DNA from: Lishizhenia sp.
GTDB taxonomy: Bacteria; Bacteroidota; Bacteroidia; Flavobacteriales_D; Crocinitomicaceae
Reading direction: 5' to 3'
Assembly (NCBI GenBank): GCA_007117355.1
Contig: SKGS01000238.1
Location: 1-34,285 of the forward strand
DNA length: 34,285 bases
Below are positions 18,045-28,209 of this stretch, piece by piece (the first letter of the stretch is position 1; every line of letters starts with the position of its first letter). Under the pieces are notes generated by a model, which was given only the letters and a program-made list of their open reading frames with translations, was not told where the DNA came from and made no database searches. The position numbers were made by a program, and so were the translations under genes.

Positions 18045-19613
18045 ATGGATAAAGAAGAAACAAATTTAGCTTCATCGGTTAGTCGAACGCCGCGAGTTAG
18101 AACTCCACAATTGGATATTGGTAGGGTTCCGCCACAAGCATTAGACCTAGAGGAGGCTGTACTGGGGGCAATGATGCTGGATAATTCAGCTGTTAATGAC
18201 GCTATTGATATTCTTCGAACTCCAGAGGCATTTTATGACCCAAAACACCGATCTATTTTTACAGCTATTCATGATTTGTTCAGAACATCTCAACCAATTG
18301 ACCTTCTTACTGTAACAGAACAATTACGTAAAAATGGTGATTTAGAAATTGCAGGTGGGGTTTATTATTTATCTACATTAACAAACAAGGTCGCTTCTGC
18401 GGCGCATATAGAATATCACAGTAGGATAATAATTGAAAAATTTATTCAACGTGAAATCATTCAAATGAGTAATGAAATTTTGAAAGAAGCATTTGACGAA
18501 ACAAAAGATGTTTTTGGTGTTCTTTCAAAAGCGGAAGAGAAGCTATTTAATATTGCTCAAAATAACATGAAAAAAAGTTATGACACGATGAACAGTGCCA
18601 TGACCGAAGCAATACAAGAAATAGAAAAGGCAAGAAAAAATTCTGATGGTATTTCTGGAATTCCAACTGGTTTTAGAGATTTAGATAGGTTGACTTCTGG
18701 TTGGCAGAAATCGGATATGATAGTGATTGCAGCGAGGCCAGCGATGGGAAAAACCGCTTTTGTATTATCTATGGCAAGAAATACAGCTGTAGATTATAAC
18801 ATGGGGGTTGCAATTTTTTCTTTAGAGATGTCTAGTGTGCAGTTAGTAAAACGTTTGATTTCTTCAGAAGCTAGAATTGATGCCGAGAAATTGCGTAAAG
18901 GAGATTTAGCAGATCACGAATTTCATCAAATACATTCACGTATTCGAAAATTGTCAAAAGCCCCAATCTTTATTGATGACACGCCTGGTATATCTATATT
19001 TGAATTACGTGCAAAATGCCGAAGAATGAAGCAAAAGCACGATATTCAGGTTGTTATAATTGACTATTTACAACTTATGACTGCTGGCACTGGAAAAGGA
19101 GGTGGGGGAAATAGAGAGCAAGAAATTTCTCAAATTTCTCGTTCAATTAAAGAAATTGCAAAGGAGTTAAACGTTCCAGTGATTGCTTTATCTCAGTTGA
19201 GTAGATCAGTAGAACAACGTGGTGGCGATAAGCGTCCCGTGTTGTCAGATTTACGTGAATCAGGAGCTATTGAGCAAGATGCGGATATTGTTTCATTTAT
19301 TTATCGAGCGGAATATTACGGTTTGCAGGAAGATGATAAAGGACCTACTCAAGGAATGGGAGATATTATCATTGCAAAACATAGAAATGGTGCAACTGAT
19401 TCTGTTCGTTTGAGATTTGTTGGGAAATATGCACGCTTTGAAAATGTCAATTCATTTATGGATGAAGAAGGAGATGATTTTGCCTCCACAAATATGCAGC
19501 CGAATGACTCATTTGAACAAACCAACGTGATTACAAAAAGTAGTAAAATGGATGAAATGGAAGATGATGATTTCAATTTTAATTCTTCATCGGTCGATGA
19601 TACACCTTTTTAA
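18045..19613 (+). CDS. dnaB: Replicative DNA helicase DnaB
   Basis: PPQALDLEEAVLGAMMLD; SGIPTGFRDLDRLTSGWQKSDMIVIAARPAMGKTAFVLSMARN; VVIIDYLQLMTAG; LSQLSRSVEQRGGDKRPVLSDLRESGAIEQDADIV. Confidence 0.97.
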   Translation: MDKEETNLASSVSRTPRVRTPQLDIGRVPPQALDLEEAVLGAMMLDNSAVNDAIDILRTPEAFYDPKHRSIFTAIHDLFRTSQPIDLLTVTEQLRKNGDLEIAGGVYYLSTLTNKVASAAHIEYHSRIIIEKFIQREIIQMSNEILKEAFDETKDVFGVLSKAEEKLFNIAQNNMKKSYDTMNSAMTEAIQEIEKARKNSDGISGIPTGFRDLDRLTSGWQKSDMIVIAARPAMGKTAFVLSMARNTAVDYNMGVAIFSLEMSSVQLVKRLISSEARIDAEKLRKGDLADHEFHQIHSRIRKLSKAPIFIDDTPGISIFELRAKCRRMKQKHDIQVVIIDYLQLMTAGTGKGGGGNREQEISQISRSIKEIAKELNVPVIALSQLSRSVEQRGGDKRPVLSDLRESGAIEQDADIVSFIYRAEYYGLQEDDKGPTQGMGDIIIAKHRNGATDSVRLRFVGKYARFENVNSFMDEEGDDFASTNMQPNDSFEQTNVITKSSKMDEMEDDDFNFNSSSVDDTPF

Positions 19614-19634
19614 TGAAATTTACGTTATTAAGAT

Positions 19635-20897
19635 ATGATTAGATTATTTAGCATTTTTTTCTTGATTTGTTTTTTTAGTTCAAGCCTTATTGCTTCTAGC
19701 ATTCTTATCCCAATGGATAAAACTCAATCGAATCATTTAAAAGCGTATGGTATTGCTTACTTTATTCTTGAAAATGATGTAACGATTGAATGGTTGTTGA
19801 ATTATCGTGGTGGTTCTTTTTTGACTCCTCATCTCGCAGCAATAGAAGACGAATTAATAATTAGAGGGGTTAGTTACGAGGTGTTGGCTGACGGACAAGT
19901 GAATGCAATAAAACGAGAAATATCTTCCCCGGAGTCGAATACTGAAATTGTACAGTTGGAAGTAGCTCCAAAAATTGCAGTTTATACTCCGCCAGGTTTA
20001 CAGCCTTGGGATGACGCAGTAACACTAGTGATGGAGTATGCGGAAATCCCTTACACAGAGGTGTATGATAGCTTGGTTTTGGCTGGTGGTTTAGCGGAGT
20101 TCGATTGGCTACATTTACACCACGAAGATTTTACGGGACAATATGGTAAATTTTATGCTGCGTATAGAAATGCGCCATGGTACAGACAACAAGTGGCAGA
20201 TATGGAGGCAAGTGCTCGCAGACTGGGTTTCCAAAAAGTATCTCAAATGAAATTAGCAGTTGCTCAAACCATAAAAAACTACATTTTCGCAGGTGGTTTT
20301 TTATTTACCATGTGTTCTGGAACCGATAGCTTTGATATAGCGTTAGCGGCGCACAAAACAGATATTGCTGACCACATGTACGATGGGGACCCAATGGACC
20401 CGAATTTTGCAGCAAAGTTAGATTTCGATAATACATTGGCATTTACTAATTTTCAAATAAAAGAGAATCCATTAGAATACGAGTACTCTACTATTGATGG
20501 AACGGATAGGCACAGAGGTATCCCTGAAAAAGAAGATGTTTTTATGTTGTTCGAATTTTCTGCCAAATGGGATGTTGTGCCGACTATGTTAACTCAATCG
20601 CATACTAGGGTTATCAAGAATTTTTACGGTCAAACTACTGATTTTGTTATGGATTACCTCAAGCCAGAAGTTATTGTAATGGGAGAGTCAAAAATTATTA
20701 ACACAGCGAAATATATTCATGGAGAACATGGGCAGGGAACATGGACTTTTTATGGCGGTCATGACCCTGAAGATTATCAGCATAGAGTAGGGGATCCTCC
20801 AACAGATTTGAGCTTACACCCCAATTCTCCAGGTTACAGGTTGATTTTGAACAATGTTTTGTTTCCTGCTGCAAAAAAGAAGAAGCGTAAAACCTAA
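19635..20897 (+). CDS. Exported GATase1-like protein of the type often annotated 'asparagine synthetase B' in Bacteroidota
   Basis: N-terminal signal peptide MIRLFSIFFLICFFSSSLIAS; IAVYTPPGLQPWDDAVTLVMEYAEIPYTEVYD; GGFLFTMCSGTDSFDIALAA nucleophile-elbow-like Cys; HGEHGQGTWTFYGGHDPEDYQH. Confidence 0.7.
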   Translation: MIRLFSIFFLICFFSSSLIASSILIPMDKTQSNHLKAYGIAYFILENDVTIEWLLNYRGGSFLTPHLAAIEDELIIRGVSYEVLADGQVNAIKREISSPESNTEIVQLEVAPKIAVYTPPGLQPWDDAVTLVMEYAEIPYTEVYDSLVLAGGLAEFDWLHLHHEDFTGQYGKFYAAYRNAPWYRQQVADMEASARRLGFQKVSQMKLAVAQTIKNYIFAGGFLFTMCSGTDSFDIALAAHKTDIADHMYDGDPMDPNFAAKLDFDNTLAFTNFQIKENPLEYEYSTIDGTDRHRGIPEKEDVFMLFEFSAKWDVVPTMLTQSHTRVIKNFYGQTTDFVMDYLKPEVIVMGESKIINTAKYIHGEHGQGTWTFYGGHDPEDYQHRVGDPPTDLSLHPNSPGYRLILNNVLFPAAKKKKRKT

Positions 20898-20909
20898 TTA
20901 ATTATTTTT

Positions 20910-21362
20910 ATGCTCTTACAATTTTTTCAGAAATCAATGTTGCTAGTTACTTCAATGTTGATTCTACTAGCTGTTTTTCTATTCAACATATATGATTTAA
21001 CTCAGCTTGTTATTTCTTATTTTTTGGGATATGGATTTAGTTACGTGGAAAGTCCCTTTTTGCCATTTTTTCACATTTTGATTGTCTTTGTAAGTTTTGT
21101 GGTGATTCGTTTTATATACGCACAATCTGATATTTCTGCACAACGAATAAGTTTAAACTTTTTATTGATTCTTTACGCTGGTTTAGTTTTTGGATATTGC
21201 TTACATATTTACCTAGCTGTTAGCCATATGAATCAACTGGGTTCACTTGCACGTTTTGAAGAGTCTTATTTTTATTACTCCACTGAGATAGGTTTAACGC
21301 TAGGTTTTATATTTGCAGCGCTTGTTATTCGATCAAAAATTCATGTTGATGAAAAGAATTGA
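20910..21362 (+). CDS. Small integral membrane protein, hypothetical
   Basis: 150 aa with about four hydrophobic helices; close spacing to upstream gene. Confidence 0.7.
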   Translation: MLLQFFQKSMLLVTSMLILLAVFLFNIYDLTQLVISYFLGYGFSYVESPFLPFFHILIVFVSFVVIRFIYAQSDISAQRISLNFLLILYAGLVFGYCLHIYLAVSHMNQLGSLARFEESYFYYSTEIGLTLGFIFAALVIRSKIHVDEKN

Positions 21363-21408
21363 AAAAAAGACTTATTTAAACTGATAACCATAGAAAAGAA
21401 AGAACTTC

Positions 21409-22080
21409 ATGGCCACAGAAAAAAAAGACACGTATTTACTGCATATTGAAACAGCTACAAAAACATGCTCTGTTGCTTTGTCCTTAAATGGTGAATTAAT
21501 TAACATAAGAGAAATTTCTGAAGATAATTATTCGCACTCTGAAAACTTGACAAACTTCATAGCGGAGTTGGTTAAAGAATCCGGGATTAATCTAAAAAAA
21601 CTATCTGGAGTTTCTGTTTCATCAGGTCCAGGATCTTATACGGGTTTACGCATTGGAGTCTCTACAGCAAAAGGATTATGTTATGCTTTGAAAATCCCTA
21701 TTATTGCAATCGATTCTCTAACAGCTTTAACAGAATTGGTTAAAGGAGAAAAATCTATTTTAGCAGCAATAGATGCACGGCGAATGGAAATATTCAGCTT
21801 AATATCAAATGGTCAAGGAAATGTTTTGAAGCCGATTAATGCAGATGTTGTTGATGAAAATGCTTATAAAGAATTCGAACCATTCATAGTTGTTGGAGAT
21901 TCCAACAAGAAGCTTCAGGAGCTATGGGCAAATCGAGAGAATATCACTTTTGCTAATGTTCTTCCTAGTGCACGGGGTCAAATTAAACCGGCTTGGAGAA
22001 AGTTTAAAGAAGAGGCTTTTGAAGATGTAGCTTATTTTGAGCCGTTTTACTTAAAAGATTTTAAGACCAATAACAAGTAA
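21409..22080 (+). CDS. tsaB: tRNA threonylcarbamoyladenosine biosynthesis protein TsaB
   Basis: LLHIETATKTCSVALSLNG; SGVSVSSGPGSYTGLRIGVSTAKGLCYALKIPIIAIDSLTAL; IDARRMEIF. Confidence 0.95.
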   Translation: MATEKKDTYLLHIETATKTCSVALSLNGELINIREISEDNYSHSENLTNFIAELVKESGINLKKLSGVSVSSGPGSYTGLRIGVSTAKGLCYALKIPIIAIDSLTALTELVKGEKSILAAIDARRMEIFSLISNGQGNVLKPINADVVDENAYKEFEPFIVVGDSNKKLQELWANRENITFANVLPSARGQIKPAWRKFKEEAFEDVAYFEPFYLKDFKTNNK

Positions 22081-22112
22081 TAAAAAGATGAATGAGTATT
22101 GCCCAAATGGCA

Positions 22113-22862
22113 TTATATCCTAATATGACCTGTTAGTTGTTCTAATTCAATTCTTTTATCTTTCGTAATTCCAAGTTCATCGCCATTAATCATCGTTATT
22201 GTTCCACCTTCTTTTTTAGAAATACTGCTTATATGTTTAGAATTTATGATTTGGCTTCTATGAATTCGATGAAAAGAGCCGATTTCTTGAAGTTTATCGA
22301 ATTCGGAAATTCGTTTTGTGACACAGTGTCGTTCGCCGTTTATCAATATTACATTAGAGTATGACCCATCTGCCTTAATGTAAATTATGTCATCTAAATT
22401 CAAAAATAGCTGATTGCCACTTGAGTTCAAAATAAGTTTTGGCGGAGTATTTTCATTTAGGTTTTCTCTTAGTGCTGCGATATTTTTGGAGGTTATCTTA
22501 TTAATTTTTTCAAGGGCACGATTTAAGTCCTCTATGTTTATTGGTTTCACCAAATAATCAATGGCAGATAGGTTAAAAGCATCTAGGGCGTACTGATTAT
22601 AAGCAGTAACAAAAATGATATGAAAATTAATAGTTTCATCTTCGAAAAAATCCAGTATTTCCAACCCTGAGTATTCTGGCATTTCGATATCTAAAAAAAC
22701 AATGTCTGGTTGATGTGTTTTAATAAGTTCAACACCAGAGGGTAAATCTTTTGCTTCATCAATTATTTTTACCTTATTGATATTTTCTTTGATGATTCCT
22801 TTTAGGGCAGCTCTCGCATGAAGTTCATCATCGATAATAATCGCATTGTAAATATTTTCCAT
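22113..22862 (-). CDS. LytTR-family response regulator
   Basis: Receiver: NAIIIDDELHARAALKGI, PDIVFLDIEMPEYSG, FVTAYNQYALDAFNLSAIDYLVKP; LytTR DNA-binding: IIYIKADGSYSNVILING...FHRIHRSQIINSKHI. Confidence 0.95.
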   Translation of the reverse strand: MENIYNAIIIDDELHARAALKGIIKENINKVKIIDEAKDLPSGVELIKTHQPDIVFLDIEMPEYSGLEILDFFEDETINFHIIFVTAYNQYALDAFNLSAIDYLVKPINIEDLNRALEKINKITSKNIAALRENLNENTPPKLILNSSGNQLFLNLDDIIYIKADGSYSNVILINGERHCVTKRISEFDKLQEIGSFHRIHRSQIINSKHISSISKKEGGTITMINGDELGITKDKRIELEQLTGHIRI

Positions 22863-22863
22863 T

Positions 22864-25758
22864 TTAATAATCAGTTTCTGTTTTATTAATAATAACTTTT
22901 ACTTTCGTACCAAGCGCATTTCCGTTAGAATCCTCTAAATCCGTAATGGAATAACTAAGTATTCCTGGTTTTAATTGGTTCATTATCTTTACGCGGGTAT
23001 TAATTGCATCTGTAGCAAAGGGTTTGTGGTTTTTACGCTTAGCATTAATTTCTTGAGACCTTTTTCTTCCAATACCATTATCAATAATATTTATTTCAAT
23101 TTGATTTTTGGCATTTCTATCCAGTTTTAGGTGAATTTTCTTTTCACCTGATTTGTGGAGTAAACCATGTTTTATAGAGTTCTCTATAAAAGGTTGTAAA
23201 ATCATTGAGGGAATAGTTTCTGTATAATCTTGTTCATTTAGTTTGTTTTCAATATTGTAATTTATACCATCTTCAAACCTTTGAGATTCTAATTCTAAAT
23301 ATACTTGTATCGTTTTGATTTCGTCTTGTATTGAGATTTCAAGATTACTTGAATTTTCAAGTGTTGTTCGCATTAAGCTAGATAAGTTAGAGATAAATCT
23401 AGAAGCTTCATTTTTTTTATCAGAATAAATTAACCCTTGCAGAGAATTCAGTACATTGTAGATAAAATGCGGATTCATTTGAGAGCGAAGCGCAGTCATT
23501 TGCGAAGTAAGAAGACTTTCTTTCAAGGTTTGTTTCTTTTTTTGTTTTAACAAGATTATTTGTAAAGTTAAATACAACAACAGTAATATTAAAAGTACAG
23601 CGCTAAAAATAAACCAAGATTCTTTCCAAAATGGTGTGGGAATTACAAAGTTCATTATTTTAGTTTCTGATACTTCTCCGAATAATTTTGTTCTAACCTC
23701 AAATTGATAGTTTCCTGAAGGAAGAGAAATGAAATTAAATATTGGGTTTAGCGCAATTTGTGTAAACCATTCATTAGATAATCCAACAAGTCTATATTGA
23801 AACTCGTATTGCCCAAGTCCAGAATATTGAATTGCGTTTACTAAAAAGGAGATATTGTTTTTTGAATAAGCAACGAGTCCATTACTATTTTGATTCGATA
23901 ATGATAAAAAATCTATACTGTGAATTTTAGGTAAATTAACTTTAATTTTATCGGGTATATCTATTTTTATTATCCCTCTACTAGTGGCTAAAAGTAACTT
24001 GTTGTCAACAGTACAGAAGTCTGCAATTGAAATGTTTTTAAAAGATTTTAAAGCCGACAAGTTTGATGTTTCCATCGTTTTTAAATCGACAATTTCAATT
24101 GTTGACCCTGTATTAACAAATAATCGGTTATTATTTATTAGAATTTTTCTACTCGTATTATTTGTGAGTCCAGTTGTATTGTCCAACCACAAGGATACGT
24201 CGTCATTTTTAAGTTTAAGTATTCCTGATTGTAAGGTAGCCAATAATAATGTAGAATCATTGAGCCACTCAAAGTCGGATACTATAATTTCTTCACCGTT
24301 GTAAAGTATTTTTTCATATTGTAGATTACCTTTTATTTTTCGAAGTCCTTCTGCTGTGCCAATGAGATAGGCATTTTCATTTTTGAGGTAAAAACTGTTT
24401 ATTGTTCGGTTATTCCAAATTACTTTCATTGGAATTTTAGCATATTCAGAAAGTGAAACCTTATCAAAAATTGGATTTTGCGGCGGAGAAGTTAAATCAG
24501 CATTAAGAATCAAAGCTTTGTTATATAAATTCATAATATAGTTTCCTAAGCTATCAGCTTGAATCATTTTACCTAAACGAATAGAGGAGAAAGAATTATT
24601 CCCTAAGTCATAAATACCATGACTTGTAAGCAGGCGGTTAAAGTTTTTTTCAAAAAACAAAAACTCTATTTCTGTAAAATAGTCCGATTGAAACTTATTT
24701 ATGATATCGCCGTTTTCGTTTAAATGATAGACAATGCCATTACCTGAGCCTGCAAATAGCGTATTGTTTTCGCCTGTTATAATTCTATTCACGCCATATT
24801 CAGAAAGAGGGTTTAGAATAATGTTGATATTTGGAATATAAATTAATCCTTTTCCAATTGTACTAACCCAATATCCACCCTCGAAGTCTTTTACGATGTC
24901 AGTAACTCTTATGTTTTTGAAAAAGTGACGTTTAACCCTTTCGGTCAGCACATGGTATTGAATTAGGCCTTTGTTTGTACAAATCCAAATATGGTCATCG
25001 ATTGAAATTAGCTTATTGGTATAATTTTTTTCAAAGTTTTTAAGTGGCAATTTATTAGAGCTTTCACTTTGAAATGATCCAATTGAAGATTTGTTAATAG
25101 AAAATATTTGATTGTCATTAAATGTAAATTCTGCATCGCCATACTTTTTGGAGATTACTTGAATTACCTCTTTACTGAAAGGGTATAATCCAATAAACGT
25201 ATTTTGGTCGCTTACATAAACCAAGTTTTTGTGTTTGACATAGTGAATTCTATTAAAGTCATTGTAAATATCTTCTACTACTTGAACGTCTAAAGACACT
25301 AACTCGTTTGAGTTTCCAACTAAAATGGTTTTGTCTGTAACTAGCCAAAACTCATTATTTATTATTTCGAATGAGCGCAGTGGACCAGAATCTTGAATTC
25401 TTTTTGTGAGACTTCTTTCTAATCGCAAGGAGTCATCATCTAGGTAGAAAAGCTGATTAGAAAAGTTCATACACCAAATTCTTCCATCATCATCTTCTTT
25501 TATTCCGTCAATGGAGTTTCCTTTTGTTTCATTGACAGGGAAGTGCTTGAAGGAAATCCCGTCATACCTTACAAGTCCTATTTCTGTGCCGAGGTAAATG
25601 TATCCAGATTTACTGGCATATAAATCATAAATAACTTGGCTTGGAAGACCATCGTTTATTGAAAGTACACGACTAAAAGGCTCCGTATTATTCTGACCGA
25701 TTCCCAATGAATGGAATAAAAAAAGTAACATGAAGAAAAAATAGAGCTTATTCATCAT
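22864..25758 (-). CDS. LytS-type sensor histidine kinase with N-terminal two-component-regulator propeller repeats, Y_Y_Y-like domain, TM helix and His kinase
   Basis: NDGLPSQVIYDLYASKSGYIYLGTEIGLVRYDG propeller repeat; FQYRLVGLSNEWFTQ...LPSGNYQFEVR; TALRSQMNPHFIYNVLNSLQGLIYSDK phosphoacceptor; SMILQPFIENSIKHGLLHK ATPase N-box. One base separates it from the response regulator start. Confidence 0.94.
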   Translation of the reverse strand: MMNKLYFFFMLLFLFHSLGIGQNNTEPFSRVLSINDGLPSQVIYDLYASKSGYIYLGTEIGLVRYDGISFKHFPVNETKGNSIDGIKEDDDGRIWCMNFSNQLFYLDDDSLRLERSLTKRIQDSGPLRSFEIINNEFWLVTDKTILVGNSNELVSLDVQVVEDIYNDFNRIHYVKHKNLVYVSDQNTFIGLYPFSKEVIQVISKKYGDAEFTFNDNQIFSINKSSIGSFQSESSNKLPLKNFEKNYTNKLISIDDHIWICTNKGLIQYHVLTERVKRHFFKNIRVTDIVKDFEGGYWVSTIGKGLIYIPNINIILNPLSEYGVNRIITGENNTLFAGSGNGIVYHLNENGDIINKFQSDYFTEIEFLFFEKNFNRLLTSHGIYDLGNNSFSSIRLGKMIQADSLGNYIMNLYNKALILNADLTSPPQNPIFDKVSLSEYAKIPMKVIWNNRTINSFYLKNENAYLIGTAEGLRKIKGNLQYEKILYNGEEIIVSDFEWLNDSTLLLATLQSGILKLKNDDVSLWLDNTTGLTNNTSRKILINNNRLFVNTGSTIEIVDLKTMETSNLSALKSFKNISIADFCTVDNKLLLATSRGIIKIDIPDKIKVNLPKIHSIDFLSLSNQNSNGLVAYSKNNISFLVNAIQYSGLGQYEFQYRLVGLSNEWFTQIALNPIFNFISLPSGNYQFEVRTKLFGEVSETKIMNFVIPTPFWKESWFIFSAVLLILLLLYLTLQIILLKQKKKQTLKESLLTSQMTALRSQMNPHFIYNVLNSLQGLIYSDKKNEASRFISNLSSLMRTTLENSSNLEISIQDEIKTIQVYLELESQRFEDGINYNIENKLNEQDYTETIPSMILQPFIENSIKHGLLHKSGEKKIHLKLDRNAKNQIEINIIDNGIGRKRSQEINAKRKNHKPFATDAINTRVKIMNQLKPGILSYSITDLEDSNGNALGTKVKVIINKTETDY

Positions 25759-25766
25759 TCTTTGTA

Positions 25767-27404
25767 TTAATCCATTGCATAGACCAACTCTCCATTGATA
25801 AATGTTTTATTGGCATAGTTTGGTTCAAAATAATTTTTCATTACCAAGGGCTGGTCTAGTATTACAAAAGTAGCGAGTTTTCCTTTTTCTAAAGAGCCCA
25901 ATCTATTTTCTTCAAATATTCCATAAGCCGCCCAAATAGTCATGGCTTTTAGTGCGTCTTGCAAAGAGACAGCTTCTTCTGTTCTAAAGCCATTAGTAGG
26001 TTCATTGTTTGTGTTTTTTCTTTTAGTGGCTGCAAAAAGCGTTGCAAAAGGATTAATGTCCTCTACAGGAAAGTCTGTTCCAAAAAGTAGCATTTTTCGT
26101 TTTTCTAAAAGTGTTTTGTAGGCGTAAGCTCCTTGTATTCTGTCGCTACCAAGTTTTGATTCTGCCCAGCGATAGTCACTTACAGCATGTGTAGGTTGAA
26201 CAGATGGAATGGCGTCCGAATCAAAAAATAGTTGAAAATCATTTGGATGAACAACTTGAGCATGTTCAATTCGCCATCTGTGATCATCATTTTTTTCAAA
26301 TAGCGTATCTATCAATTGAAGCATAATTCTGTTGGCCGAATCACCTATGCAGTGCGTATTCATTTGGTAACCCAAATCTTTTGTTAACTCAGCTAATTCT
26401 TTGATTTTTTCTGGACTATGTAATAATAGACCATGATGTTTTTTCGTCGCATAGGGATGAGTTAAACATGCGCCTTCCGAACCAAGTGCTCCATCTATCA
26501 TAAGCTTAAAGCTTCTTACATTCAACGAATTATTTTTATAAATTCCATATTTTTTAGCAAAAGCAATAGTTGATTCATTATGAAATAGCATTGCATAAAC
26601 ATTTAATTTCAATTCTTGAGCACTTGCCATTTCATCCAAAAGGCTTAAATCACTAGCATAGAGTCCCGCTTCATGAACATGTGTGACTCCATAAGCAAAC
26701 AACTCTTCTTGTATTGCAAGAATTTCCTTTTTGATTGCCTCTTTTGATGGGCTAGGTACTAAGTTATATACTAAATCAACTGCTTTATCAATTAAAATAC
26801 CGGTTGGTTTGTTTTCTTCGACTAAGACGATACCATTTTCAACTTTTGTTTCAGCAGTTATTCCAGCAAGTTTTAGTGCTTTATCATTAACAAGAACTGT
26901 ATGAGCATCTATCCTCGAAAGAATCACAGGAGTGTTTGGAAAACGTTCGTTTAACAATTCGTTTGATGGCAAAACACTATCTCCCCAAATACTCTGGTCC
27001 CAACCCCAACCTAGAACGAATTCGATATTTTCATTTTTCGAAACGTGCTTTTCTAATCGGAGTAAAACGTCATACTTAGATTTACTTCCACTAAGGTCAA
27101 CTTCTAATCGTTTAAATGCTAGGCCAATCAGGTGGCCATGACTGTCGTGGATTCCGGGGAGAATATCTTTTTTCTTAGCATTAATTTCTGTAAACCCTCT
27201 AAAGCGATTAAGAATTTCTCGTTCAGGTCCAATTGCCACTATCTTTCCTTCATTTACAGCCATCGCTTCGTGGATAGTGTTTTTTTCATCCATGGTGTGA
27301 ATAGAAGCGTTGTAAATTACCAAATCAACCTTCTCTCCTTTAAAACAAGCAGATAAAAGGAATAAGTGGAAAAGGATTATTATCAGTTGTATGTATGTTC
27401 TCAT
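25767..27404 (-). CDS. Amidohydrolase family lipoprotein (YtcJ-like)
   Basis: ATG at 27404 gives MRTYIQLIIILFHLFLLSACFKG (lipobox LSAC); VIYNASIHTMDEKN; LPGIHDSHGHLIG; FGWDQSIWGD-like; MLFGTDFPVEDINPFATLFAA; GSLEKGKLATFVILD. Confidence 0.93.
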   Translation of the reverse strand: MRTYIQLIIILFHLFLLSACFKGEKVDLVIYNASIHTMDEKNTIHEAMAVNEGKIVAIGPEREILNRFRGFTEINAKKKDILPGIHDSHGHLIGLAFKRLEVDLSGSKSKYDVLLRLEKHVSKNENIEFVLGWGWDQSIWGDSVLPSNELLNERFPNTPVILSRIDAHTVLVNDKALKLAGITAETKVENGIVLVEENKPTGILIDKAVDLVYNLVPSPSKEAIKKEILAIQEELFAYGVTHVHEAGLYASDLSLLDEMASAQELKLNVYAMLFHNESTIAFAKKYGIYKNNSLNVRSFKLMIDGALGSEGACLTHPYATKKHHGLLLHSPEKIKELAELTKDLGYQMNTHCIGDSANRIMLQLIDTLFEKNDDHRWRIEHAQVVHPNDFQLFFDSDAIPSVQPTHAVSDYRWAESKLGSDRIQGAYAYKTLLEKRKMLLFGTDFPVEDINPFATLFAATKRKNTNNEPTNGFRTEEAVSLQDALKAMTIWAAYGIFEENRLGSLEKGKLATFVILDQPLVMKNYFEPNYANKTFINGELVYAMD

Positions 27405-27833
27405 TTCTATGTAAAAATAACAAAACAAGCTTTAATTGTACGAAATTCATGAATTATTGTGATTTCCTATTACAAAAATTACAATTGTTGAACATTTTTA
27501 TATCCGTACTGAAATATTCAAAAATCAACCAGCTTGTTTGTTTATCCAAGTATTTGTGAAATAATTTCTTGTTTGAACTATCAATGTATTTCCGTTTTTA
27601 TCAGGGTAAACGCATTTAAAGTGATATTTCTGTTGCAAGAAAAAAGCAAATCTAAGACCTAATATAACAACACTAAAAACAAGGTTCTTTATGGAGCATT
27701 GTTAATAAAACAAAATTAAAATGCGTTTTCCCTGCTATTTTTATGAGGAGATTTTAACAGTTAAAAGAAATAAATTTTAATTTTAAACTTTGTATGTACT
27801 TGCTTGTTAATATGGGAGTAAACAATCCAAGTC

Positions 27834-28208
27834 ATGTTATTGATAGTTGATGATGAAAAAGATATCCAAATTTTGGGTGCTTCTGTAGTAGAGAGGTGTT
27901 TCAATCTTACTGTGCACAAAGTAGGGAGTATGACAGAGGCAAAACAATTTTTAGAGGAGCATTCTCCAGATTTTGCTCTGTTAGATTTGAACCTTCCTGA
28001 TGGGTCTGGATTTGATTTAGTTCCTATGTTGAAGGCTAAAAATAAGGAGGTGGTTTTTGCTTTTATCACAGCTTTTGACCAATGCAAAGAACGCAATAGA
28101 GCAAGAGAACTAGGGGCGGTTGGTGTGTTAGGAAAGCCATTCAAATCGGATGAACTTGCTCAATTGATTAAAGAGATGCTTAAAGTTAAGCAAGTAGAAA
28201 ATAGTTGA
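27834..28208 (+). CDS. Single-domain response regulator (receiver only)
   Basis: LLIVDDEKDIQIL, DFALLDLNLPDGSG, FAFITAF, GVLGKPFKSDEL: complete receiver with conserved DD, D, T and K. Confidence 0.9.
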   Translation: MLLIVDDEKDIQILGASVVERCFNLTVHKVGSMTEAKQFLEEHSPDFALLDLNLPDGSGFDLVPMLKAKNKEVVFAFITAFDQCKERNRARELGAVGVLGKPFKSDELAQLIKEMLKVKQVENS

Positions 28209-28209
28209 C

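Noticed and set aside
27444-27455. Perfect 12-bp palindrome AATTCATGAATT upstream of the amidohydrolase gene
   Set aside because: Could be an operator, but a single 12-bp AT-rich palindrome is plausible by chance; no second copy seen.
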